A stretch of DNA of 64,000 bases from Cordia subcordata (Eukaryota; Streptophyta; Magnoliopsida; Boraginales; Cordiaceae): positions 19,400,001 to 19,464,000 of the forward strand of contig JAPTOF010000004.1 in assembly GCA_028554755.1 (NCBI GenBank). The letters run 5' to 3'. Positions 11,831 through 22,328 of the stretch are shown piece after piece. Both the position numbers and the translations under genes were made by a program. The notes under the pieces were generated by a model, which worked only from the letters and a program-made list of their open reading frames with translations, was not told the origin of the DNA and ran no database searches. How positions within the stretch are numbered: position 1 is the first letter of the stretch; the number at the start of each line of letters is the position of its first letter.

Positions 11831-13430
11831 TTATTGGTCGTGCCCTAGCTTTTTTAAAATCCAATTTTTGCAACTACTCGTCAACCAGTGCCTAGGGGAA
11901 TCTTTCAGTACAGTTAGCCGATAAAACCAGCGGCCAAAAGTGACTACCGATCGACACAGCCGATATAACAGTACCAAAAGAGTGTGTTCCAGTATAAAGT
12001 TTTTGTGGAAAAATTGAGTTTTTAACAATTGTAACATTCCTAACTCCCTTCTAACACTTAAAAACTGGTTTTCACGCAATGGTTTAGTAAAAATATTAAC
12101 AAGTTGATGCAGAAAATCAACAAAATTAAGCACAACATCACTTTTTTGCACATGATCACAAATAAAATGATGTCTAATTTCTATGTACTTAGTCCTAGAG
12201 TGTTGAATTGGATATTTAGTGAGGTTGATTGCACTTGTATTATCACATATAACTGGAACATGCTCAAATATGACACCAACGTCAAGCAAGGTATGCTTTA
12301 TCCATAAAATTTTTGCAACACAATTTCCTCCCATAATGTACTCCGCTTTAGCCATTGAAAATGCTATACTATTTTGCTCTCTACTTGACCATGATACTAA
12401 GCAATTACTAAGAAAATGACAAGTTCCACTAGTGCTCTTCCTATCGGTTTTACAACCGCCAAAGTTGGCATCAGAATAGCCTACTAGTTCAAAATTAGTT
12501 CCTCTGGGAAACCAAAGCCCTAGTTCTTGTGTTCCTTTAAGGTCTCCAAAAATCCTTTTAATAGAAAGTAAATGAGACTCTTTAGGGCAAAATTGAAAAC
12601 GAGCACACAAGCATATGGCAAACATAATATCGAGTCTAGAGGTAATTAAGTAAAGTAAGCTTTCAATCATACCTCTATACCTCTTTTCATCCACCAGCTT
12701 ACCATTTTCATCTTTATCAAGCTTGGTGAGGGTGCTTATTGGAGTTCCAATCTCTTTTGCTCTATCATATCCAAACTTCTTGAGTAATTCTTTTGTGTAC
12801 TTAGCTTGGTTGATGAAAATTCCTTTCCTTGTTTATTTGATTTGAAGCCCAAAAAAGAATGCGAGCTCTCTCATCATGCTCATTTCAAATTCACTGTGCA
12901 TGTAATTAGAAAAGCTCTCACAAAGAGATTCATTAGTGGCTTCAAAAATAATATCATTAACATATATTTGTACAACTAGTATATCTTTTCCATCATCCTT
13001 TATAAATAAAGTTGAGTCAAGTTTATCTCTTGTGAAGCTATTCTCAACCAAGAATTCACTTAGTCTCTCATACCATGCCCTAGGTACTTGCTTTAGTCTA
13101 TATAATGTTTTTTCAAGCTTAAAAACATGATTCGAATAGATAGGGTCCTCAAAACCCGGAGGTGGAGTTACATACACTTCTTCATCAATATAGCCATTTA
13201 AGAAAGTACTTTTTACATCCATTTGATACAATTTGAAGTTTATAAAGCATGCAAAGGCAAGTAACATTCTAACTAATTCAAGTCTAGCAACGAGAGAGAA
13301 GGTTTCATCATAATCAATACCTTCTTTTTGTTTATAACCTTGTGCAACTAATATAGCTTTGTTTCTAGTCACTGTGCTTAATTTATCTAACTTGTTTCTA
13401 AAAATCCATTTAGTTCCAATTTGAAGGATC
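11831..13430 (-). pseudogene. Copia pol fragment: reverse transcriptase and RNase H
   Basis: One minus-strand frame runs from about 13,428 to 11,831. It starts inside the reverse transcriptase (IGTKWIFRNKLDKLS), passes AILVAQGYKQKEGIDYDETF and MDVKSTFLNGYIDEEVY, and reaches the catalytic motif. That motif reads YVND instead of YVDD (12,953-12,964). RNase H follows with GYSDANFGGCKTDRKSTSGT, AKAEYI and the C-terminal HFICDHV. A single nonsense codon at 12,833-12,835 (TAA where context suggests CAA) separates two otherwise continuous parts. The Asp-to-Asn change should abolish polymerisation. Protease and integrase are absent. Confidence 0.9.
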
Positions 13431-13854
13431 TAATGGAGCATGCAAGACTAACCCTAGGTCAAATTTTAAATTATTAACCCTAGGCGCAATGGAAAAATAA
13501 ATAATTGCATACAATAATGCCACACATGCATAGAATAAATAAGAAGAAAAAGCAAAATTGTTAGAACAAATTTACCTCCTAGAGCAGAAAAATGACCAGA
13601 AATTTTAATTGATTATCGGACTACCTTTTGGACCTTTGATCGACAATCCAACCATTGGATTTGAAGCCCTAGAAGATTAGAACGTCCTAAAATTTTAGAA
13701 TGATCCGATAAGTGATGGACACCCAACCAAGCCCAGATCTGAGATTACACAGGTTGTGATAGGAAAAGATAATTTCTATCATCTTGTGTTTTTTTCTCCA
13801 AAAACCTCTATAAAAACGATCCAAAAAGCTTTTGGTCTTCCCTACTATGACCGG
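13431..13854. other. junction segment of unknown origin
   Basis: About 420 bp between the truncated Copia pol and the Athila-like LTR. It has no ORF and no recognised motif. The words near its left edge (CTAATGGAGCATGCAAG, ACCCTAGG twice) look LTR-like, but no second copy exists in the window to delimit it. Confidence 0.4.
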
Positions 13855-15450
13855 GGATGTGTGTCATTTGTGCGTGTTTGCATATAGTTTTTTCATGCAC
13901 ATTTAAGGGTGTTTAGAGCATAATTGAGTGCACTTAGTACAAAGTTTATGCATATTTGTTAATATTTGTACATAATGTATTTTGATGCATAAATACTATA
14001 CTAAGTGTTATATTCCATGTTTTAGGAGTGTTTTGGAAGGGTTCAAGCTTACACGAGAAAGAAATGAGCTAACAGATGAAGACCGGGAGAAAAGAAATAA
14101 AGAAGAGATCATTCTGATCCAGCCGGTCAACTTAGAAGAAGATGGTCGACCGGCCGCTCCAGAAAATAAAGAATTTAAGCTGGTCAAGTTCCTCAAGGAG
14201 CCGGTCGATCGGCCATTCCAGAGAGCATCATGAATGAAGCCGGAAGAGTAAGAAAGAGGAGCCGGTCGACCGGCTGTACGTTGAAACTGTTTATAAATTG
14301 CTCGTTTCAGCTCATTTTGAGGGGAGGAACTTTTATTTCTTAAATCCTAATAAACCCTAACCCTTGACCCACTTTACCAAACACCCTAAACCACCATCTA
14401 AACCCCATACCAAGCTAAGATTGAAGTATTAAACAAAGATTTGAAGGATTTGCACGGATTTGGAAGCAAGAATTTAGGGAAGTTCTTCTTGTTCTTTCTC
14501 TATTTCTTGTAAATATGTCGCTAGATTAGGCTAGAAATAGGGTTGATTGCTGCTGTATATTAGATTAGGAATTTGAATAATGGATTTGTATAGATCTTTG
14601 GCTCTTAATACATGTTTGTTTACATAAATATATGGCATGATTCAATATGTCTATGTATTGAAAATCAAACATATCTATATGTTTGTTAAAATGCCTAAGT
14701 GAATATGCATGTGTTATTTGTGCTTCAAATGCTCTTATCTACTTATATGGGTGTTGTGATTGTGCTTAATCTCATGGCTTTGCTTAGTAGAGTAGGCTTT
14801 AGCTTTAAATCTAGCTAATAGGTTACATACTATGCTTAGTCGAGTTTAGGTGCTAGTCCTTGGCTTTAAATCCAGCTAAGGGGATAAGTTGACCTAGATT
14901 AGAGTATTCTTCACCCACGTTAGTGTTGGTTAATCGAGCCCTAATGTCACGTAGTGTTTAGGTGCTAGTCCTTGGCTTTAAATCCAGCCAAGAGCATAAG
15001 TTCTAATCACGAATTGCGTAAGCTAGGAGGGATTGGCCCTTAGCTTTAAATCCAGCTAATGGGTTAAACCACTAGTATTGGTTAAGAGAGACGCCGATCA
15101 ACACAATGGCAATAGAAGTCCCGAGCCTTAGATAGACCTCATCCGTTATCATAGCCCAAGTCTAGCTATAATGCAATCGCCCTAGGTCCCTTTCTTCTTT
15201 GTTAGTTTTTCCTTCCTTAGTTTGGCTCCTTTAAGTTCCTCCATAGATTAGTTTTTTTTTCCTTTTTCTGAGCTCCCTTCCATCCTAAAGTAAGCACACA
15301 CACGCACGTAGCTAGTTTAAGGCACCCGAGCACATAGAAACTAAACTAAGGTAGCCTCCCTGTGGAGACGATATCCACACTCGAATCCACTATTCCACGA
15401 ATGATCCGTACGCTTGCAGGTGTAAAACTCAATACAAATAGCACACATCA
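13855..15450 (+). repeat. left LTR of the rearranged Athila-like element
   Basis: The right end is fixed by ...GCACACATCA next to the primer site. The left end is placed at about GATGTGTGTC, where similarity to other TGATGTG-starting LTRs begins; a canonical TG is not preserved. It contains four hairpins with TTAAATCC/T loops (14,799-14,818, 14,859-14,880, 14,971-14,992, 15,040-15,059). It also has a cluster of CCGGTCGACCGG palindromes at 14,121-14,274. Confidence 0.75.
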
Positions 15451-15456
15451 AGTTTT

Positions 15457-15474
15457 TGGCGCCGTTGCCGAGGA
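15457..15474 (+). other. primer binding site, tRNA-Asp type
   Basis: TGGCGCCGTTGCCGAGGA matches the complement of the plant tRNA-Asp 3' end with one mismatch, six bases after the LTR end. Use of tRNA-Asp is typical of Athila-type Gypsy elements. Confidence 0.85.
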
Positions 15475-15530
15475 GGAAACGTTTGTTTGGTTTCTTAGTT
15501 TTTGTGTGTCTTAGCTTGTTATGTGTTGTT

Positions 15531-17860
15531 TTATCTTTTCTTTTCATGTTTCCTAAGAACCTCTAAGAGACGCTCCTCATGCTCACTAGAAATATCGGAA
15601 GCTATGATGACTGGAAGGGTCTCACTAGGGCCTAGGAATGCATACTTCAAATGATCAGGAAGGGGTTTGAGCTCTAAAGAAGGGCTAGGCTCAACCAAGG
15701 GAGACTTAACCTCAACATCATCAATGGGGGCATCACTAGAATCAAGACTAGAAGGATTAACCTTAAGTGACTTATCAATCAAAGAACTCTCAATCAAGGA
15801 AGTAAAAATGACACATTTTCGCTCTAAGGTGTCTAAATTAAAGCTAGAAATCAATTCCTCAAATTTTCTCAAATCTTCTCCATCAGTCATAGACTTCTCT
15901 ACAAAATCCTCAACACAAGAATCAATCACATCAATCCTAAAGCACTCTTCTCCATCCTCTCCTCCTATGCTAGCCCTATTCACGGCCTCAACAACCTTCA
16001 TAGTGGACCTCAAATTTCCAAATTTTATCTCTAATAACCCCGACCTACAATGAATAATGGCATATGCGGTGGCGAGGAAGGGGACACCTAATAGAATGGG
16101 AGTGGAATGTCTAGAGTCATGTCCCAGATTGATATCTAACAGTACAAAATCAACTGAGGACACGAACTCACCTACTTGTACCATAACATTCTCTATCACG
16201 CCCCTAGGTCTACGCTCGGATCTATTAGCTAGCTAAAGAGTAACATGTGTAGAAGACAACTCACTTAGACCTAGCTGCTGATAAACAGAGTAAGGAATGA
16301 GATTCACACGAGATCCTAAATCTAACAAGGTGTGATCAATCTGGGTCTCACGGATCCTACAAAGAATAGTGAAGGCTCTGGGGTCACTCATCTTGGGCGA
16401 GAAGCCCGAAGTACAAATATTACTCACCTTCTCTGTAAGCCTCACTTTCTTTGGAATATTCGATGACCTATGCTTCCTTGTACAAAGATCCTTAAAGAAC
16501 TTAGAATAAGAAGGGATGGAATGGATCGTATCTATCAAAGGAAAATTGACCTTAAGGTCCTTAAGATGCTCTAAAACCTTGAAAAACCTAAAATCCTTAC
16601 TAGGTGTAGGCCTCTCTAAAGCAGATGGAAAGGGAACTCTAGGCTCAGCATCTCTAGACACATGGGAATCATCAATAGGCTCCTTTCCCTCTCGATGAGG
16701 GCGGGAAGTACTACTCTCTCCATGGTCTTTAGTAGGCTCAACTCTCTCAACAGGACCCTCTCTAGAATCCCTCTAAACAGGACCCTCTCTAGAATCCCTC
16801 TCAACAGGACTACTATGTGACTTTCTAGACTCGGAAGGACTACTAGGTGCAGGCAGTGCAAAGCCAACTACTACCCTATTATCCACTACCTTACCATTTC
16901 TAAGAGTGGTGACGGCCTTAGCCTGGGCCTGAGGGGGATAAGTGGTATCGATGGAGGAACAGGACTGGACTCTAGGGTTCATCTCTGGCTGAGAAGGCAA
17001 TTTCCCAGGGTCTCTAGCACTCATCTACGTGGCAAACTATCCTAACTGGGTATTTACCCTAGCCTGATAATTCTCTATCTATCGCCTACAACTAGCTAAC
17101 TCTTGCTGTATCAACTAAAACATCTTCTTAATCTTATCATCATTAGTAGACTGACTACTAGAAGGAGCAGGGAGTGCTTGTGCTGAGGAACACTAGGAAG
17201 CTTAGTTTCATTGACATGGTAAGACCCTGGAGGATTAGCAAGGTGGGGTCGCTGCTGGAGTGGGGCCTGAGGATGTGAACTAGACTCATGCTGACCTTGT
17301 CTCCAAAAAAATTTTGGGTTGTCCCTCTAAACCGGATTATACGTGTTCGAGTACAAGTTTGTACTCACGAGTGTAACCTTAAGTAGCACACACTTGCTCT
17401 TTCATGAATTCGAGAAATTAGGATGTTAAAGGGCCAGCTATGGTCTCGTGAGATGAATCGAAACACAATGCACAAACCTTAATAGCTAAAGGGGTGAAGA
17501 AAGAACCTATAGAATTAGTCCTATGACCTTGGGATGAAAGAGACAAAGAAATAAATTGATTTAGCTTATTCGTCACAGCTTCTACCTTAGCAGGTAAATC
17601 TAAATAAACTCCAACCTCATTAACACTTTTCCTATTACCTTCCCGACTAGACCTTTCCATAGCAAAATTTTGAAAAGAATTTTGGGCCATCAACTCTATT
17701 TTCTCCCATGCCTCATTCGGTCTCAAAAGATAAAAGCCACCACCAGAGGCAGCATTGACCATCATCCTACTTTGTTCATTTAAACCTCGAAATAAATATT
17801 GCAATAGGTCATGATTGCCATACCCATGGTGTGGACATTGTTTAAGAAGATCATTTAAAC
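15531..17860 (-). pseudogene. Ty3/Gypsy gag-protease, inverted within its element
   Basis: On the minus strand, the C-terminal half of gag appears first (CPHHGYGNHDLLQYL, then RMMVNAASGGGF and NEAWEKIELMAQN). It is followed by LPSQPEMNPR and TTLRNGKVVDNR at about 16,870-17,010, a Gypsy gag signature just before protease. An aspartic protease at about 16,240-16,400 carries LLDLGSRVNLIPYSVYQQLGL. A linker follows (TPILLGVPFLATAYAII, then ERLLEVLRKHEKK). The frame ends exactly where reverse transcriptase would begin. Breaks include a TAG at 16,231-16,233, where CAG is expected, plus shifts between 17,020 and 17,420. Confidence 0.85.
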
Positions 17861-17862
17861 CT

Positions 17863-18191
17863 CGAGCCTTAGATAGACCTCATCTGTTATCATAGCCCAA
17901 GTCTAGCTGCAATGCAATCATCCTGGGTCCCCTTCTTCTTTGTTAGTTTTTCCTTCCTTAGTTTGGCTCCTTTAAGCTCCTCCATAGATTAGTTTTTATT
18001 TTCCTTTTCCGAGCTCCCTTCCATCCTAAAGTAAGCACACTAACGCACGTAGCTAATTTGAGACACTCGCGCACATAGAGACTAAACTAAGGTAGTCTCC
18101 CTGTGGAGACGATACCCGCACTCGAATCCACTATACCATGAACGATCCGTACGCTTGCGGGTGTAAAACTCGATACGAATAGCACACATCA
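17863..18191 (+). repeat. truncated right LTR of the rearranged Athila-like element
   Basis: 329 bp align end to end with 15,122-15,450 of the left LTR, with scattered substitutions. Both end in GCACACATCA. The fragment begins immediately after a 15-bp repeat of gag sequence. Confidence 0.85.
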
Positions 18192-18299
18192 CCAACCCAT
18201 CAACATGCTTTAAAAATTTGTCCAAGTGCTTAACTTGTCAAGTTATAAAATTAGTAACCAAAAATGTATGGAAAAGAACAAGTTATTTGAAGCATATTG

Positions 18300-19700
18300 A
18301 TTGAAATCTTACCAACTTTTGCACTTCATCATCAATGTCATCCTCATATTCTTCTTTCTTATGACTATCACAAATATAAATCGCTTGCAAACAAAAAACA
18401 ACGATGACAAGATACCAATGCTCATTTATAAAATTTGCTAGGATGAACATCTATACAAAAGAAAAATAGTTGTATTAGCTAATTATTTCACACAAAGAGT
18501 AACTTCAGCATTACCGGCATTTGAAATTTAAATACCTACTAGCAGTCCACCAAGTTCTCGGTGAAAAGATATGAATCCCAAAAATGGCGTTTAAGTATAT
18601 ATTCCTTGATGTGGACTCCTTTTATTCCTTGAATGATTTATTGTTGCAATATACAAATTAGTTTCATATTCATACAAACAAATGCTAAATTTATAAAGGA
18701 AAATTGATAATTTTAAAATATAAGTAAAATACAGTTCTTCTCATCAAAAACTGCGAGGGAAGATACCACTTGAGCATTCTATAATCGTCTGCCTGAGCAT
18801 CCATGCAAAGTTCAGAGACATAGCAGTCTATAATATATAACATAAATAAAAAATGCAACATTAAATTCCTCACATATGATGAAATGAAAACAGCTTCAAA
18901 AATTTGGGTTCTCGTCAATCCCATATAGCCCGTGTCCACAACTTCTTTAGAGCATATAAAACATTATACCTAACTTAATTTGAAAAAAAAAACATTTATA
19001 AAATATTTAAGAAACTGAGAAACAATTTGGTATCACCTTAAGTCCTTATCATAGTAGAATAAGTAACAAAGTAGTGCAGGATCATCACAGATGAATTTTT
19101 TTACTTCCTCAATCGATAGCATACACACAAGGGTGAAATTTGTGTTGTTATTGCTAAGGGCAATACAACTAGAGCAAGGCCCACATCTAGTTTCTTTTAG
19201 CAGAACCACCAACTCTCTTCCTCTAAAAGCAAGCAAAAGCTTCAATCTAGCTGTAATTGTCCTATCTATGGCTTTACTTTTTTGGTTATTTTCCAGGGAT
19301 GTGTTTGAAATTGAGTAACAATCATCCTCCATAAGGTACTTCAACTTGATACTATCATAACCTGAAAATTGCGACCTATCTATTGATTTTTTCCTTTCAT
19401 TCTCTCTTTCCTTTCTAAGTACATTTAAACCATCTAGAGCCTTATGCCCTCCCAACGCATCTGTAAATAAAACGATTAGTAGTCTAACACCATTCTTTAG
19501 TTCATCCATATTGCTCTATCCAAAGAAGTGGAAATCATCACCATGACAACAAATAACTAATAATTTATAACATATAATCAAAACAGCAAATTAAAGAGGA
19601 AATGTAAAACCAATGCCAAACCTACTGTTGTGGGATGGACCAAAACAAGAAGAAGCAACCTCATTTCTCTTTCATTTGCTACCGATAACCTGCATATTAA
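18300..19700 (-). pseudogene. Ulp1-like (C48) cysteine protease gene remnant
   Basis: Several exon-like segments on the minus strand are flanked by plausible splice sites. One (about 18,314-18,446) sits between TTGTATAG and GTAAGATT and encodes FINEHWYLVIVV...IYICDS. This matches the His (HWYL) and Asp (DS) region of Ulp1/SENP-type SUMO proteases. Upstream pieces include VVDTGYMGLTRTQIFEAVF and YIIDCYVSELCMDAQ, like the N-terminal part of that catalytic fold. A 158-residue frame lies at 19,033-19,509. The exons carrying the catalytic Gln and Cys would lie below 18,300, where the Athila-like LTR now sits, and are gone. Such domains occur both in host desumoylating enzymes and as passengers in MULE or CACTA transposons; I cannot tell which this is. 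Confidence 0.5.
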
Positions 19701-19759
19701 AATTGCAGAGTATAAGGGAAGCCAAAACCATACCACAAGTGTTTCTTTTGTATTACTTC

Positions 19760-19950
19760 AAGTCATAATAGATCGAAAACATGACAAATAGAATTTCACA
19801 AAGGGGAAATTTTTAGGACGTAAGTGTTTAAGAACACTTCGAGAAATCCTAAAATTACAAGTATATATGGCAAATTCAAAAGCCAAAATTCACGAAGGAT
19901 AAATTTAAGGACTTACTTCTTTAAGTACACATTCAAAAATCTAAAATAAT
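19760..19950. repeat. left part of a ~92-bp tandem array, cut by the Tnt1-like Copia
   Basis: Two degenerate units carry words such as GGATAAATTTAAGGAC, GTATATATGGCAAATTC and GTACACATTC. They match units at 25,513-26,060 on the other side of the Copia insertion. Confidence 0.8.
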
Positions 19951-20283
19951 TGTTGAATGTGGCCCGTATTCTTGGGCAACAAGAATAGCAGATTTCCTTA
20001 TTAGCATATTACCTTATTCTCTTGTTACCTTTTGTAGCACATAATTAATTAGTTGCCTTTTCTGTTTAATAGGTTTAGGAAACCTTTGCACTATAAATAT
20101 GTGGCAATACTCATTATGTTATGTGTGAGAGAGAAACCAAAATGAGAGCCTTGTAGCATTCGTGATCAGTAATAGAATTATTCTCTGCTGCCCGTGGACG
20201 TAGGCTTCAAAGCCGAACTACGTAATTTCTTGTGTCCGTTATTTCTTCTCGTATTCTTCGTGTTTGCATGTTTTTCCCCAACA
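19951..20283 (+). repeat. 5' LTR of the Tnt1-like Copia
   Basis: 333 bp, TGTTGAATGTGG...CCCCAACA. A TATA box (TATAAATA) lies at 20,092-20,099. Confidence 0.95.
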
Positions 20284-20286
20284 AAC

Positions 20287-20298
20287 TGGTATCAGAGC
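20287..20298 (+). other. primer binding site, initiator tRNA-Met type
   Basis: TGGTATCAGAGC, the standard plant Copia primer site, lies three bases after the LTR end. Confidence 0.95.
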
Positions 20299-20836
20299 AT
20301 AGGTATTAATCCGCTGCTTGAGGGAAAAAGGAAAAATCAAAACTCACTGTGAAACCAAAATTTCTCAAACCAAACGGTGCCTAACTAAACAAAGGTCTTT
20401 GTTCGGCGAGGAGTGCTCCGGTGCTGTCTACGTTGAGTGTTGGTGGTTGGAGTGGAAGCTTACGTCAGCGGGTCCTGGTTCGTGTTTGGGTTTGAAGAAC
20501 AAGCGAAGAAGATAGAGTTCGCGTGCTCTTGAGGTTGGTTTTTGGTATTCAGGTATTATTTTTTGGAAATTGGTTCAAGTTTGTAAAGCAGGTTTAGGGT
20601 TTGTAGGCTTTGGGTCTTTGGGTTTATTTGGATCGGGCCTCGGTAGTGGCCTTGTCCAATTTTGGCTAAGCCTTGGATCTTGGGTTAATTAATTTTTTGT
20701 TGGGCTTGGGTTCTAGGCCAGAAAAATAATAAATTTCTTTTTTGGGTTTGGGCTTATTTTAGGCCAAAAGAATAAAAAAGAAATTTTTATTTGGGCTTAG
20801 ATTTAGTCCTGAAACAAAAACAAAAAAAAAACTGAT

Positions 20837-21063
20837 TTGACCTTTGACCAGTGTTGACCAGGGTTGACCAGGGTTGACTTTGACCGTTGACCTTTGACCA
20901 AGGGTTGACCGAATTTGACCAGAGCCTTACCCCACGTTTTTTGACGTGCTGAGTCCGTTTTTGGGCTCTATTTTTCCAGATTCTGCTCCGAAGTACGTGT
21001 TTAGGGACAGTGTTGACTTTGACCAACAAGTTTGACTTTGACCGGTGTTGACCAAAGTTGACC
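20837..21063 (+). promoter_or_regulatory. W-box cluster in the Copia leader
   Basis: Sixteen TTGAC[C/T] words lie in 227 bp between primer site and gag: ten at 20,837-20,920 and six at 21,013-21,063, many spaced 6-10 bp apart. TTGAC[C/T] is the core W-box bound by WRKY stress regulators. The two groups belong to a longer imperfect duplication that also repeats GACGTGCTGA and TCCGTTTTT. Whether they act as promoter elements, being downstream of the LTR promoter, is inference. Confidence 0.7.
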
Positions 21064-21158
21064 AGGGGTGTTCCTAAGATTTTTCGACGTGCTGAATCCG
21101 TTTTTACGGTCCTTTGAGCCAAATTCAATCCCGAAGTGTGAGTTTTGAGCAAACGAAG

Positions 21159-22328
21159 ATGTCTTCCATAGGTGGAAAGTTTGAAATCGAGAAGTTTGAC
21201 GGGAGAATGAGTTTCAGTCTTTGGAGGATCAGATTCAAGGCATTTATGACAATGCAGGGACTTTGGAAAGTCATTGAAGGAGTGATCCCAGAAAAGATAA
21301 AACCAGCAGCGAGAGAAGAACTCGAAGCGAAAGCCTTGAGTGTAATACATATGTCCGTGACAAATGAAGTATTGCTAGAGATTGCTGAGAAGACGACAAC
21401 AGTTGAGGCTTGGAATACTTTGGTGGAATTGTATGCATCTAAATCTCTCACTAATCGCCTCTACTTGAAGAAGCGATTGTATCATCTTAGAATGAAAGAA
21501 GGTACCTCACTAAAACAACACCTTGATGAGTTTACCTCTTGTTTTATTGCTTTGAAGGATGTGGGTGTTAAAATTGATGACGAAGATCAAGCTATGATCG
21601 TATTATGCTCCTTATCGCCTTCATATATGAACTTTGTGGACACTATGTTGTACGGGAGGGATAAAATTACTTTTGAAGATGTGATTACTTCATTAAAATC
21701 GAAGGATCTTCAAACACATATTCCGGGACATAGGGAAGAAGTTCATGGGGAAGGTTTAGTGAGTAAAGGGAGATCGGAGAATAAATGTGGATCTTCAGAT
21801 AGAAAGAAAAGCAAGTCAAGGTCAAAATCAAAAGCAAGGAAGCTACGCTGTTTCGAGTGTGGCGAAAAGGGTCACATTAAGAAAGAATGTCCAAGACTGA
21901 GAAAAGGAAAGAAAAAGGTGGAGAATTCAGCTAATGTAGTGGAGAGTGCTGACAGTAATAAAGATAACTCGAGTAGTACCGGGGAAGTTTTGACTGTGAG
22001 TGGATCACAGTGGCAAAATCAATGGATTCTTGATACTGGTGCAACGTTCCATATGTGTCCTAGGCGCGACTGGTTCTCTTCTTATTCCAAAAGAGAAGGG
22101 AAAGTCTTTCTAGGCAATGATCTTTCATTAAAGGTGGAGGGAATGGGCATCGTAAATATCAAGATATTTGATGGTATTACAAGATCTCTCGAGTGTTGGC
22201 ATGTACCGGAGCTGAAGAAAAACTTGATTTCCCTTGGGCGTTTGGATTCTCATGGATACAAATTCCGAAGTGAGAATGGTGTCTTAAAGGTGACCAAAGG
22301 TGCAATTGTGCTCTTGAAAGGAACTTGA
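21159..22328 (+). pseudogene. Copia gag and protease
   Basis: The ATG at 21,159 gives 389 residues. The UBN2-type gag starts MSSIGGKFEIEKFDGRMSF. A zinc knuckle CFECGEKGHIKKEC lies at about residues 232-245 after a Lys/Ser-rich stretch. The aspartic protease motif WILDTGATFHM follows near residue 290. The frame ends at TGA 22,326-22,328 because of a frameshift; the following frame resumes with the GAG-pre-integrase segment ([17 protein letters not shown]). In an intact element gag-pol is a single polyprotein, so this is a truncated N-terminal part that could still be made as a gag-like protein. Confidence 0.92.

Larger units (their letters stand above)
6539..13430 (-). mobile_element. SIRE/Maximus-like Ty1-Copia retrotransposon, 5'-truncated
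   Basis: Reading on the minus strand, the order is reverse transcriptase, RNase H, a long 3' region with an extra ORF, a polypurine tract, then the 3' LTR. A long LTR, an extra ORF after pol, and the A7G4AGA-type polypurine tract fit the SIRE/Maximus lineage; the lineage call is inference. Gag, protease, integrase and the 5' LTR are missing. The pol homology stops abruptly near 13,430, at the start of the reverse transcriptase region, next to unrelated DNA. The 3' LTR is split by a nested Athila-like LTR. Confidence 0.8.
13855..18191 (+). mobile_element. rearranged Athila-like Ty3/Gypsy element with inverted gag-protease
   Basis: A near-complete left LTR (to 15,450), a tRNA-Asp-type primer site and a short leader point to the plus strand. 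The gag-protease block that follows (about 15,545-17,860) reads on the minus strand. A 329-bp right LTR fragment, again plus-oriented, closes the element at 18,191. Reverse transcriptase, RNase H and integrase are missing. The flanking 5-mers do not match, so the left edge or the original target site has been altered. Confidence 0.75.

Noticed and set aside
15667..16053. 128-codon plus-strand frame
   Set aside because: Exact shadow of the minus-strand Gypsy protease-linker reading.
20318..20515. 65-codon frame after the Copia primer site
   Set aside because: It lies in the untranslated leader, has no homology and precedes the real gag start.
20787..21451. Minus-strand frames of 187 and 108 codons
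   Set aside because: Antisense to the W-box leader and the gag gene; typical shadow frames.
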